A DNA stretch of 64,000 bases from Streptomyces seoulensis (GCF_004328625.1 NZ_CP032229.1:1-64000); one strand, 5' to 3'. Counted from the first letter of the stretch, positions 7,788 to 16,510 are shown. The notes: generated by a model from the letters alone, not told the origin. Numbers and translations are program-made.

Positions 7788-9224
7788 TCAGGCGAGGGCG
7801 GTGAGGCGGCGTTCGACGGAGGCGGCCTCGTCCAGGCGGTCCTGGGCCCGGTACACCGCCGCCGCGCTCCCCCACACCGTGCGGGCGTCGGCCGGGCGGC
7901 CGGTGGCGGCGTAGCTGTCGCCGAGCCGGTCCAGGGCGCCGGCCTCCTGGTAGGTGTTGCCCAGGGTGCGGCAGTGGGCGAGGGCGGCGGTGAAGGCGTG
8001 GACGGCGTCCTCGTGCCGGCCGTTCGCCTGGGCGAGCAGGCCCAGGCTGTCCAGCGCGGCCGCCTGCCCGCCCAGGTAGCGGTGGCGGCGGGCCAGGTCC
8101 AGGGCGCGGGCGCAGTACCGCCCGGCCTGGACGGGATCGCCCAGGCGGGTGAAGTACCAGCCGGCCGCGTTGAGGGCGTCGGCCTGGGCCCTCCACTGCT
8201 GGGCGCGGGCGAACAGGCCCGCCGCGCAGATCGCGTGGGTCAGGGCCGCCGCGTCGTCGCCGGCCATCTCCTCGGTCCAGGCCAGGATGTAGTACGCCCA
8301 CGCCTGCGGGCCCGGCCGTCCGTGGCGCTCGGCGATGCGCACCGCCCGCTGGAGATGGGCCAGAGCATCGGGATGCCGGCCGGCGCGGCTGGCGGCCTGC
8401 CCGGCGTAGCGGTGGGCGGTGATCTGCGCCTCCGGGTCGCCCAGGGCGTGCGCGGCGCGCAGGGCGTCGGCCCACTGCCGCTGCTGCAGGGCGGTGTGGC
8501 CGCGGCGGACGTAGTGCCCGTTGAGGCAGGCCGCCAGGTGGAACACCGTCCACCGCTCACCCCTGTCACGCGCGCTCTCCCGGATCGCGGTCAGGGCGTG
8601 GTGCTCCTCGTCCAGCCAGGCCAGCGCCGCCTCCCGGGAGACGAACCTCTCCGGAGTGCAGCCCGGTTCCACCGGGGCGAGGGGGAGTTGGGGGCGGTGG
8701 GGGGCCAGGAGACGCTCCGCGTGGTGGGCGGTGTGCAGGTAGTGCCCGGCCAGGCGGCGCAGGGCCTCGCCGTCACCGGGGCGCACCCCGGCCGGGTGGG
8801 CCGGCGGGGCCGGGCGGGGCCGGTAGCGGCCCGGCCCGGTCCGCTCGCACAGCCCGCCCCCGGCCAGCCGCTCCAGCAGCACCGCCGCCCGCTCCGCACC
8901 GACCGCGAGCAGCGAGGCGGCCGCGGCGACGGCGATGTCCGGGCCCGGCACCAGACGCAGCAGATGCCAGACCTGGCCGTCACCCGGCGCGTAGCAGGGC
9001 CGCAGCGGGGCGGAGGCGGCCGGCGCGGGGGCGGGCTGGGCCGGGGCGGCCATCACGGACCCGGCCTGCACAGGGGCAGCCAGCGCGGGCGCGGGGACGG
9101 CCGGGGCCTGGGCGGCCTGCACGGGGGCGGCCACCATGGACGTGCCCTGCGCGGGTGCTGCCGGCGCGGGGGCGCTCTGGCCGGGCGCGGCCGGGGCGGG
9201 GGTGGCTGGGTGGGTGTGGGCCAT
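7788..9224 (-). CDS. TPR protein with AfsR-like winged helix but no DNA-binding or ATPase domain
   Basis: The 478-residue protein starts at an ATG with AGGAGG; an apparent extension upstream is antisense-like Arg/Pro noise inside the M13 gene. Residues 1-75 are Ala/Pro-rich. Residues about 80-140 (QVWHLLRLVPGPDIAVAAAA then ERAAVLLERLAGGGL) resemble the winged helix that follows the NB-ARC ATPase in AfsR/SARP regulators. From about 190 to the end come tetratricopeptide repeats (for example AWAYYILAWTEEMAGDDAAA). The SARP DNA-binding and NB-ARC parts are missing. It could be a scaffold for the biosynthetic enzymes or a remnant of a regulator. It lies between the M13 and LOG genes in the same direction. 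Confidence 0.75.
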   Translation of the reverse strand: MAHTHPATPAPAAPGQSAPAPAAPAQGTSMVAAPVQAAQAPAVPAPALAAPVQAGSVMAAPAQPAPAPAASAPLRPCYAPGDGQVWHLLRLVPGPDIAVAAAASLLAVGAERAAVLLERLAGGGLCERTGPGRYRPRPAPPAHPAGVRPGDGEALRRLAGHYLHTAHHAERLLAPHRPQLPLAPVEPGCTPERFVSREAALAWLDEEHHALTAIRESARDRGERWTVFHLAACLNGHYVRRGHTALQQRQWADALRAAHALGDPEAQITAHRYAGQAASRAGRHPDALAHLQRAVRIAERHGRPGPQAWAYYILAWTEEMAGDDAAALTHAICAAGLFARAQQWRAQADALNAAGWYFTRLGDPVQAGRYCARALDLARRHRYLGGQAAALDSLGLLAQANGRHEDAVHAFTAALAHCRTLGNTYQEAGALDRLGDSYAATGRPADARTVWGSAAAVYRAQDRLDEAASVERRLTALA

Positions 9225-9264
9225 GGGGTGCCTCCTGGGCGGGGCCGTCAGCCGGCCGGGCCGG

Positions 9265-11412
9265 TCACAGCAGCGTGAACCGGTCCTCGGGCGGGATGAA
9301 CATCGAGTCGGTCTCGGTGACGCCGAACGCCCGGTAGAACGCCGGGACATGGCCGAGGACGGCGTTGCAGCGCACCTGGGGCGGGGCGTGCCGGTCGTGG
9401 GCGAGCCGCTCGCGCATCCGGCCCGGTGTGCGCTTGACCCGCCACATCGTGGCCCACAGCGTGAAGAACCGCCGTGTCTGCGCCTCTTGTTCGGCCTCGG
9501 TGAGGGCGGAGGCGGCCAGGTGGGCGGCGAACGCGGTGTGGGCGACGGTGAGGCCGGTGATGTCGGCGATGTTCTCCCCCGCCGTGCGGGCACCGCTGAC
9601 GTGCTCCCCGTCCAGCCCGCCGGGCACGTAACGGTCGTAGTGGCTGATCAGGAGAGCGGTGCGCCGGGTGAACTCGGCGCGGTCCTCGGTACTCCACCAC
9701 TCGCGCAGCCGGCCCTCACCGTCGTAAGCCGAACCGCGGCTGTCGAAGGCGTGGGACATCTCGTGGCAGACGACCGAGCCCAGCAGGGCGAAGTTACGGG
9801 TCATGTCGCCGCCCGCGTCGAACAGCGGCGGCTGCAGCAGCGCCGCGGGCACGACCACCTGGTTCAGGCCGTGCCGGTAGTAGGCGGTGACCGCCTGCGG
9901 CGCCACCTTCCACTCCCCCCGGTCCACCGGACCGGCCAGACGGCCCAGCTGGCGCTCGAAGGACCGGGCGCGGCCCCGGCGTACGTTGCCCAGCAGATCG
10001 GCCGGGTCGGTGTGCAGGGGGCCGCGCGCGGCCATGTCCTGGGGGTGGCCGAGTTCCACGCGCAGGGCGTCCAGCTTCGCCAGCGCCGCCCGCCGTGTGC
10101 TGTCCGCCATCCAGCCGGCCTGCTCCAGCCGGCCCCGGTAGGCCGCCCGCAGGGCGTCCACCAGATCGGCGGCCGCCTTCAGGGTGCCCGGCGCGAGATG
10201 CCGGCGCAGGTAGCGCTCGCCCACCTCGTCTCCCAGCACGGTCTGCACGAAGGACGTCGCCCGCATCCAGCGCGGCCGGGCCCGGCGCGAACCGGTGAGG
10301 ACCTGGCCGTAGAAGCGGAAGTTCTCCGCGAACAGGGCGGGCGGAGCGAACGGGGCCGCCTCGTGGACCTGCGACCACACCAGCCACAGCTTCAGCTCCT
10401 GCACACTGTGCGCGCTCCACCACGCGTCCAGGGCACCCCGGTAGGGGCCGGGGCGGATCTGGAGGCGGGCGGCGGACGGGATGTCGCCCAGACCGTCCAG
10501 GAACGCCCCCCACGGAAAACCCCCCTCCCCGCCGCCGTCCCCGCCGGCGATGGCGGCGGTGGCGGTGAGGTCGGCGGCGGTGGTCACCTCGGCCTGGGCG
10601 CGGATACGGCCGGAGGCGTCGGGGCGGGTGTGGGCGGCGGCCAGCGCGCTCTCCACCCGCAGCGCCGTACGCGCCGCCTCCTGCGGGTCCGCCTGGCCGG
10701 CCAGGCGCAGGACCGCCCCCACATGGGCGGCGTACTGCTCACGCAGCGGGGCGTGGCCGGGGTCGAGGTAGGCGGCCGGGCCGCCGGGCAGCGCGAGACC
10801 GGACTGGGTGAGGGTGAGGAGATAGCCGCGCACCCCGGTGGTGTCGGCGTCCACCGTCGCCTCCACCGGCCCGCCCACCCCCTCACGCTGCAGACGGCCC
10901 ATCAGACGGGCCAGCTCCTCGCGTGCGGTGACCGCGCGGACGGCGTCCAGGAGAGCGGTCAGGTCGGCCGGGCCGCGTACGGCGAGGGCGTCCTCGTCCA
11001 TGAAGCTGGCGTACAGGTCGGCGATCTGCCGCCCCGCACCCGCCACCGGGACAGCGTCAGTACCGGTGGCGGTGGCGGTGGCGGTGGGTGTGGGTGTGGG
11101 TGTGGGTGTGCTGTCGCGGATCACGGCGACGACGTCGTCCTGCACCTTCTCGGCCAGCAGGGACAGCAGCGTCGCCTCGGCCCGGTGCTCGGGCAGCCGG
11201 AACGCCTTCAGCCAGCGCCCGTTGACATGGGCGTGGAAGTCGTCCTGCGGCCGCACCGACGGATCGGTGTCGACATCACCGGCGCCGAAACCGGTGCTGG
11301 TGCCGGCATCGCCGGTGCCGGTGCCGGTGCTGGTGTCGCCGGTGCCGGTGCCGGTGCTGGTGTCGCCGGTGCCGGTGCCGGTGCTGGTGTCGTGCGCCGT
11401 GTCCGCGCTCAC
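9265..11412 (-). CDS. M13-family (neprilysin/PepO-like) zinc metallopeptidase
   Basis: The 715-residue protein has the M13 zinc site HEMSH (His550, Glu551, His554), the third ligand Glu613 in GENIAD with Asp617, and the family start RPQDDFHAHVNGRWL near residue 55. No signal peptide or membrane anchor precedes it, so it is a cytosolic PepO-like endopeptidase acting on peptides below about 40 residues, a good fit for a 29-residue precursor. Its start overlaps the MFS stop as ATGA. Residues about 8-34 are three exact TSTGTGTGD repeats that come from a DNA minisatellite and are not part of the family fold. A role in leader proteolysis is inferred. Confidence 0.9.
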   Translation of the reverse strand: MSADTAHDTSTGTGTGDTSTGTGTGDTSTGTGTGDAGTSTGFGAGDVDTDPSVRPQDDFHAHVNGRWLKAFRLPEHRAEATLLSLLAEKVQDDVVAVIRDSTPTPTPTPTATATATGTDAVPVAGAGRQIADLYASFMDEDALAVRGPADLTALLDAVRAVTAREELARLMGRLQREGVGGPVEATVDADTTGVRGYLLTLTQSGLALPGGPAAYLDPGHAPLREQYAAHVGAVLRLAGQADPQEAARTALRVESALAAAHTRPDASGRIRAQAEVTTAADLTATAAIAGGDGGGEGGFPWGAFLDGLGDIPSAARLQIRPGPYRGALDAWWSAHSVQELKLWLVWSQVHEAAPFAPPALFAENFRFYGQVLTGSRRARPRWMRATSFVQTVLGDEVGERYLRRHLAPGTLKAAADLVDALRAAYRGRLEQAGWMADSTRRAALAKLDALRVELGHPQDMAARGPLHTDPADLLGNVRRGRARSFERQLGRLAGPVDRGEWKVAPQAVTAYYRHGLNQVVVPAALLQPPLFDAGGDMTRNFALLGSVVCHEMSHAFDSRGSAYDGEGRLREWWSTEDRAEFTRRTALLISHYDRYVPGGLDGEHVSGARTAGENIADITGLTVAHTAFAAHLAASALTEAEQEAQTRRFFTLWATMWRVKRTPGRMRERLAHDRHAPPQVRCNAVLGHVPAFYRAFGVTETDSMFIPPEDRFTLL
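11311..11391. repeat. Triplicated 27-bp minisatellite inside the M13 gene
   Basis: Three exact, contiguous 27-bp copies, each built from GCCGGT units, encode the Thr/Ser/Gly/Asp-rich N-terminal tail. Being a multiple of three, copy number can change without breaking the frame. Confidence 0.9.
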
Positions 11413-12869
11413 CGGGATGCGGCCTTGTCCGGGACGGGGCGGGCCGGCACGGCCGGTTCCCGGGCGGTGTCCAGGGCAGGGCCGGTGACGGTGCCCGCGG
11501 CCGGCTCCGGGACGGTGAGCCCGGATTCGGCGCGGACGGTGCCCGCGGCCGTGTCCGTGACGGACTCAGGGGCGGTGCCCGCGACGGTGTCGGCGGCCGG
11601 CCCGGCAGCGGGTCCGGCGGCGGGTCCGGGGGCGGGTTCGGGGGCGGGTTCGGGGGTGGTGGCGGCGGTGTGGAGCAGGGCGCGGTGGAAGACCAGGACG
11701 GCGAGCAGGGAGCAGGTGCCGGCCAGGAGGAAGGCGTAGCGGGGCTGGATGAAGCCGAGGATGACGCCGCCCATCAGGTAGCCCAGGGCGGGGCCGGTGT
11801 TGGAGACGGCGCCCAGGGCGGCGAAGGCGCGGCCGCGGTGGCTGTCGGGGACGCGGAGGTTGATGACGATGTGGGTGACGGTGGCCTGGGCGCCGTTGCC
11901 GAAGCCGCCGATGATGTAACAGGGCACGATCCACCAGGCGCCCGGGGCCAGGCCGGTGGCGAGGATGCCTGCCGAGATGCACAGGAACGAGCCGATCAGG
12001 AGGGCCTCGTGGCTGAGCTTCTTGATCCGGCGCACCAGCAGGGCGCCGGGGACCAGGCCGGCCATCCAGGCGGACATGATCAGCCCGTAGGTCTCCTCGG
12101 AGCCGCCGAAGGTGTCGCGGACGTAGAAGACGATGAGGACGTTGATGATGCTGGCGGCCGCCATGACGACGCCGCTGACGGCGAGGATGGAGCGCAGGAA
12201 GCGGTCCCCGCTCACCCGGTAGGCCGGACCCGTCTGCTTGCCCGTGTCCGCGGGGCTCTGGGCGGCGGGGGCGGTGTGGTGCAGGCGGGTGCGGATGGTC
12301 AGGGCGCCGGCGACGACCACGGCGAAGGAGGCGGCGTCCAGGAGCAGGGAGATACGGACGCCGAAGTGGGCGGTGAGGAAACCGGCGATGCCCGGGGCGA
12401 TGACCATGCCCGCCATCGCGGTGGTCTGGGAGATCGCCGAGGCGCGCGGGATGTTGTCCTTGCCGACCATCGCCGCGGGCAGCCCGGCGAACACCGGGTG
12501 GGTGAAGGCCAGTCCGGTGGAGAGCAGTACCGCGAGCACGATCAGCAGGGCCGGGGTGGTGGTCTGGGTCATCGCCAGGCAGGCCAGGATCTGCAGCGAG
12601 GCGACCGTGACGATGAGGCGGCGGCTGTCGAAGCGGTCGGCGAACCGGCCGGTGAGCGGGGCCAGCAGCGCCGGGGGGACGGCCGCGGCCAGCAGCAGGG
12701 CCATGACCGCGTACGATCCGGCGCCGTTGGCCTGGAGCAGCAGGGTCAGGGCGGTGGCGGCGGCGATGTCACCGGCGAAGGACAGTCCCCGCATGCCGGC
12801 CAGGACGTAGACGTCCCGCCACGCGGGAGCAGCCGTGGCGGTGGGGGGCGGTGGGGTGATGGCGGTCAT
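11409..12869 (-). CDS. MFS transporter, probable peptide exporter
   Basis: The 486-residue protein has about twelve hydrophobic segments in residues 15-400 and the MFS loop signature between TM2 and TM3 (GRFADRFDSRRLIV). It resembles the TMR0/MacrolideR-type drug exporters (MFS_3 group). Residues about 405-486 form an unusual cytoplasmic tail of Pro/Glu/Ala/Gly/Thr repeats, which the family does not normally have. It lies directly after the second oxygenase gene (16 bases) and overlaps the M13 start, so it belongs to the operon. Export of, and self-protection against, the mature peptide is the likely role. Confidence 0.85.
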   Translation of the reverse strand: MTAITPPPPTATAAPAWRDVYVLAGMRGLSFAGDIAAATALTLLLQANGAGSYAVMALLLAAAVPPALLAPLTGRFADRFDSRRLIVTVASLQILACLAMTQTTTPALLIVLAVLLSTGLAFTHPVFAGLPAAMVGKDNIPRASAISQTTAMAGMVIAPGIAGFLTAHFGVRISLLLDAASFAVVVAGALTIRTRLHHTAPAAQSPADTGKQTGPAYRVSGDRFLRSILAVSGVVMAAASIINVLIVFYVRDTFGGSEETYGLIMSAWMAGLVPGALLVRRIKKLSHEALLIGSFLCISAGILATGLAPGAWWIVPCYIIGGFGNGAQATVTHIVINLRVPDSHRGRAFAALGAVSNTGPALGYLMGGVILGFIQPRYAFLLAGTCSLLAVLVFHRALLHTAATTPEPAPEPAPGPAAGPAAGPAADTVAGTAPESVTDTAAGTVRAESGLTVPEPAAGTVTGPALDTAREPAVPARPVPDKAASR

Positions 12870-12885
12870 GACGGGAGGTCAGCTC

Positions 12886-14088
12886 CTAGTTGCGGTCGGC
12901 GGTTTCCAGTACCCCGAGACGGGTCAGCCCCTGGGCGACGTGCACGGACCGGGCTTCGTCCACGCCCGGGAAGAAACGGGCGGCTGCCACCGCGCGGCCG
13001 TCGGCCAGGGCGCGCAGGGCCTCGGCGACGGCGTCGGGCACGGCCAGCCGGTGGCCGTTGACGAGCAGGGCGCTGCGGGCGCCGTCGCTCGGGCCGATCT
13101 CCAGCGGTACCGGGCTGCGGCGCAGCAGGGCGGCGGGGGCCAGGACGTCCGCGGACGCCAGGCGTTCGAACTCCCGGGGCCGGCCGGCACCCGCGCGGGC
13201 AGCGCCCATCTCGCGCAGCCGGACCGCCTCCGCATCCGTGTCCAGGCCGGTCAGGAGTCCGGCGAGGCGGGCGGACAGGGCACCGAGCGTGGCGGCGGTG
13301 TCGGGGGCGGCGGGCTCGGCCAGGTACGGGAAGCCGTCGAAGGCGGGGTCGGCCAGGAGGTGCTGGACGGTGTCGGCCAGCAGGTCGCGCCAGCGGCGCG
13401 GCTCGACGGTGACCGACAGGTGCAGGGACACCTGGTCCTTTGCGGCCGCTGCGTGCGGGGTTCCATAGGGCAGGTACAGGACGTCACCCGCACGCAGCGT
13501 CGTCTCGATGGCCGGCGCCCCCAGGTCCTCGGGCCGGTAGGAGACCTTGCCGGCGCGGCGGCCGGCCGGCGGCTCCCAGATCCGCCAGTCCTTGGTGCCC
13601 TCGATCTGGATGACGTAGACGTCGACCGGGTCGTGGTGAGGGGCGTAGCCGTCGCGGCCGGCGGGGGTGAGGAAGGCGACGACCTCGCTCTCGCAGGCGA
13701 AGGTGGCGGCGAACATCTCGGCCAGGCGGCGGGCGGAGGGCAGGAAGTGGTTCAGCGCGTTCCAGGTGACGGTGCCGCCGGAGCGGAACAGCTCGTACAC
13801 CTGCCCGGCGACGACCGCCTCGGTCAGTCCCGCCCCGCGGTCGGAGACGGTGCGGGTGTACGCCTTGCCGGGCACACCGCGGCCGTCCTTGGCGATCCGC
13901 AGGTAGGCGGGTGAGACGGTCTGCATCGCCACGATGTCGTCGAGCTGCCGCACCGACACCAGATCCCGGGCCCGGCCGTCCAGGGCGCCCCTGCGCAGCA
14001 GCGGCTTGCGGTTGAAGTACTCCTGGAAGAAGACCTGCCGGTCTCCGACGAGGTCTTCGAAGCCTTGGGGGGTCGTGGATGTGTCCAC
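12886..14088 (-). CDS. JmjC-domain (cupin-8) 2-oxoglutarate/Fe(II) oxygenase B
   Basis: The start is a GTG at 14088 with GGAGG eight bases upstream; the frame continues upstream through Pro/Arg-rich repeat DNA that is not coding. The 400-residue product is of the ribosomal-oxygenase type (YcfD/MINA53/NO66). Fe ligands are His151 and Asp153 in PHHDPVDVY and His212 in YGTPHAAA; a Lys in EGTKDWRIW (residue 166) is in the place used for 2-oxoglutarate. The C-terminal third is a winged-helix-like domain, as in these enzymes. Known relatives hydroxylate Arg, His or Asn side chains in proteins. It is a paralogue of oxygenase A and heads the MFS/M13 operon. I infer that it hydroxylates the precursor peptide. 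Confidence 0.85.
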   Translation of the reverse strand: MDTSTTPQGFEDLVGDRQVFFQEYFNRKPLLRRGALDGRARDLVSVRQLDDIVAMQTVSPAYLRIAKDGRGVPGKAYTRTVSDRGAGLTEAVVAGQVYELFRSGGTVTWNALNHFLPSARRLAEMFAATFACESEVVAFLTPAGRDGYAPHHDPVDVYVIQIEGTKDWRIWEPPAGRRAGKVSYRPEDLGAPAIETTLRAGDVLYLPYGTPHAAAAKDQVSLHLSVTVEPRRWRDLLADTVQHLLADPAFDGFPYLAEPAAPDTAATLGALSARLAGLLTGLDTDAEAVRLREMGAARAGAGRPREFERLASADVLAPAALLRRSPVPLEIGPSDGARSALLVNGHRLAVPDAVAEALRALADGRAVAAARFFPGVDEARSVHVAQGLTRLGVLETADRN

Positions 14089-15106
14089 GCTCTTCGCCTC
14101 CAGCGGACGGGATAGGGCCAGGGGTGGGAACGGTGGTGCCGGTGCGGGGAATGAGGGGGCGGGCCCAGAGGGGGCCCGCCGGGCGGGGCGGGATTGCAGA
14201 TGGCGGGGTGGGGCTTGGAGCGCCTCCCGCCGGGCGGGCGGGGCGAGGCCCGCCGGGCGGGCGGGGCGAGGCCCGCCGGGCGGGCGGGGCGGGATCGGCG
14301 GGTGGGGCGGGGGCAGGTGGCTCGGGTGGGACGAGGCCCGCGGGGCGGGTCGGCGGGTGGCCGGCGCGGAAGGAGGGCCGCCGGGCGGGACGGCGTCGGC
14401 GGGTGGCCGGGGGCCGGGGGCCCCGGTAGGACGAGGCTCGCCGGGCCGGCGGGTGGCCGGCGCGGGGCGAGGCCCGCCGGGTGGGGCGGGGCGGGGTCGA
14501 CGGGTGGGGCGGGGGCAGGTGGCCCGGGTGGGACGAGGCCCGCCGGGCGGGCGGGGCGGGGTCGACGGGTGGGGCGGGGGCAGGTGGCCCCGGTAGGACG
14601 AGGCTCGCCGGGCGGGACGGGCCGGGCGGGTGGCCGGGGCGGGACGGGCGGGTGGCCGGGGCGGGGCGAGGCCCGCCGGGCGGGGCGGGGCGCCTCCCCG
14701 GCCGGCGCGCCGGGGCCCGGGGTCCAACTGCCGGGGCGAGGGGCGGGTTTTCGGTCCCCGGGGTTCGGGACTGCGGTGTCACCAGGTGGCGTCACACCCG
14801 GGGCACTCCCCTGCCCGGGGGCGGCGCCGGGGTTCAACTTCCCCAGTACGGCCGGGTGTTACGGGCCCCGGGCGGGGCTGGGTGTGTCAGGCGGTACCCG
14901 GGTGTCGCGGGCCGGTGCCGGCCGGGTGTTCAACTGCCCGGGCGGTAGCAGGTGTTGCGTGCCGGGGCTGTGCGCGGGGCCTTCCTGGGTGCGGGGGCCT
15001 GGCCCCCCCGGCAGCGGCCGGCGCGAACCGCCTGCTGCCGGGGGGGCCGTGACCGGTGGCCTCGCTGCGGGGCGCGGCCGGGTCCCCCTGCCGAAGGGGG
15101 CCCGTT
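14089..15106. repeat. Gene-free G-rich region with long minisatellite
   Basis: This 1-kb gap between the two oxygenase genes has no credible gene. From about 14190 to 14740 the plus strand is a G-rich repeat array. Its clearest unit is about 50 bp long and begins at 14291, 14493 and 14559, the last two 66 bp apart; between them are many GCCCGCCGGGCGGG tracts. Apparent Pro/Arg/Gly-rich ORFs on both strands are only products of this composition. From 14750 to 15050 there are single half-sites of the palindrome family (GGTTCAACTT near 14832, GTGTTCAACTGC near 14927). Confidence 0.7.
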
Positions 15107-16288
15107 TCAGTGAGGGGCGACTTCGAGGACGCCCAGGCGGGTCAGGCCCTGGGCGGCCTTCGTGGCGCGCTCGGGGTCGACGCCGGGGAAGATGTCACCG
15201 GCCGGGACGTCCGCTTCCAGACCGGCGAGGGTCTCCGCGACCGGGGTGGGAACGGCGATCTTGTGACCGTTGACCGTCATCTGCGTGCGCCCGCCGTCGT
15301 TCGCGCCGAACTCCACCACCGCCGCCGTACGCCGCAGCAGCACCGAGGGGGTGATGCGGTCGGTCTCGGCGATCGTCTGGAAGGTCGTGCCGTGCGAACT
15401 GCCCGGCATCGTACGGCCCAGCTCGGCCAGCCGGTCCAGCTCCGCGCCGCTGTCCAGGGCGTCCATGCGGGCGGCCAGCGCGGCGATCTTCTGCCGGAAC
15501 AGGGCCTCGGTACCGGCGTCCCGCAGGGCCCCGATGTGCGGGTACTGGTTGAACTCCGGCCCGGAAGCGGCCTGTTCGAACGTCTCGCGCAGCAGGTCCT
15601 TCCACATCCGCGGCCGCATCATGATCGACAGATGCAGCGACACCTGGTCCTCGGCGGCCGCCGCGTGCGGGGTGTTGTACGGCAGGTACAGGACGTCACC
15701 CGGCTCCAGCAGGACCTCGATGGCCGGCTCGCCGAGCTCCTCGTCGGTGTAGGAGGCGTTGTCACCCTCACGCTGGGCGGGCAGGTCCCACAGCTTCCAC
15801 CGCTTGGTGCCCTCCAGCTGCACGATGAACAGGTCGACCGGGTCGTGGTGCGGGAGGTAACCGCGCTTCTTGGTGGGCGTCATGAACCCCACCACGTCGG
15901 TACGCACGGCCATCTTGTCGCTGATGACACGGGTGAAGTCCCGCAGCTCGGGCACGATCTGGTTCAGCGAGCACCAGGTGACCGTCGCACCGGCCCGGAA
16001 CAGCTCGTAGATCTTCTCCGGCACCACCGTGTCGGTGATGTTCACACCCTGCACGACCACACTGCGCGTGTAGCCCTTCTCAGGGACACCGGAACCGTTG
16101 TGGTTGACCTTGATGTACGGCGGCCGGATCGACTCCATGTGCAGCAGCTCGTCGAGCTTGCGGACCGACAGGATGTCCCGGACATCGCCCGGCATCGCGT
16201 TCTTCCGCAGCAGGGGCTTCTTGTCGAAGTACTCGGCAAAGAAGACCTTTTCGTCCCCCACCAGATCTTCGAATGTGAAGTCGTACAT
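15107..16288 (-). CDS. JmjC-domain (cupin-8) 2-oxoglutarate/Fe(II) oxygenase A
   Basis: The 393-residue protein begins MYDFTFEDLVGDEKVF at an ATG with AAAGGA seven bases upstream. Iron ligands His147 and Asp149 (PHHDPVDLF) and His208 (YNTPHAAA) are intact, and Lys162 in EGTKRWKLW is placed for 2-oxoglutarate. By eye it shares much sequence with oxygenase B throughout, including the C-terminal domain, so the two arose by duplication. It lies about 100 bases behind precursor gene 2 and is probably made partly by read-through of that transcript. Family knowledge says side-chain hydroxylation; that the acidic 29-residue peptide is the substrate is inference from position. Confidence 0.88.
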   Translation of the reverse strand: MYDFTFEDLVGDEKVFFAEYFDKKPLLRKNAMPGDVRDILSVRKLDELLHMESIRPPYIKVNHNGSGVPEKGYTRSVVVQGVNITDTVVPEKIYELFRAGATVTWCSLNQIVPELRDFTRVISDKMAVRTDVVGFMTPTKKRGYLPHHDPVDLFIVQLEGTKRWKLWDLPAQREGDNASYTDEELGEPAIEVLLEPGDVLYLPYNTPHAAAAEDQVSLHLSIMMRPRMWKDLLRETFEQAASGPEFNQYPHIGALRDAGTEALFRQKIAALAARMDALDSGAELDRLAELGRTMPGSSHGTTFQTIAETDRITPSVLLRRTAAVVEFGANDGGRTQMTVNGHKIAVPTPVAETLAGLEADVPAGDIFPGVDPERATKAAQGLTRLGVLEVAPH

Positions 16289-16333
16289 TGCATTCCTTTC
16301 AATGCCCGATGGCGTGGAACGAAAAGCTTTTAT

Positions 16334-16381
16334 GCGGCGGAGGGGCGGCAGCCTGTACATTCGGGCCGCCCCTCCGGCCGC
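16334..16381 (-). terminator. GC hairpin just after precursor gene 2
   Basis: Minus strand: GCGGCCGGAGGGGCGGC, a loop of about 14 bases, GCCGCCCCTCCGCCGC, then ATAAAAGC. The arms are the same as after precursor gene 1. No second terminator follows here, so part of the transcripts could continue into oxygenase A. That would give much precursor and little enzyme from one promoter. Confidence 0.75.
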
Positions 16382-16388
16382 ATCAGAA

Positions 16389-16478
16389 TTACTGGATGTT
16401 GACGTAGTACGACGTCGCCAGCAGCTCGGCGGAGGTCTCGATGAACTCGATGTCGTCGAACGCCACGGTGTTCTCCAT
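16389..16478 (-). CDS. RiPP precursor peptide 2 (29 residues)
   Basis: This 29-residue ORF encodes the same peptide as precursor 1 apart from Asn instead of Ser at residue 3: start MENTV, acidic AFDDIEFIET, end ELLATSYYVNIQ, stop TAA. GAGGGAGTG precedes the ATG. The codon differences from copy 1 in the last third (three Leu/Thr codons) are all silent, so the C-terminal dozen residues look constrained. It is the first gene of the minus-strand series ending with the exporter and peptidases. Downstream hairpin, promoter and 5' stem-loop are shared in design with copy 1. Confidence 0.87.
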   Translation of the reverse strand: MENTVAFDDIEFIETSAELLATSYYVNIQ

Positions 16479-16510
16479 GCTGTTCACTCCCTCTTGTTTC
16501 CCGGAATTTC

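Noticed and set aside
14089-14727. Pro/Arg-rich N-terminal extension of oxygenase B
   Set aside because: The frame is open only because of the GC repeat array. The GTG at 14088 has a good ribosome binding site and gives the normal family length.
14190-14740. Repeat array considered as a CRISPR
   Set aside because: Units are of unequal length, have no unique spacers of constant size, and no cas gene is present.
3216-16478. Assignment of the precursor locus to lanthipeptide, lasso, linaridin, thioamide or radical-SAM classes
   Set aside because: The precursor has no Cys, and no matching maturation enzyme of those classes is encoded in the region.
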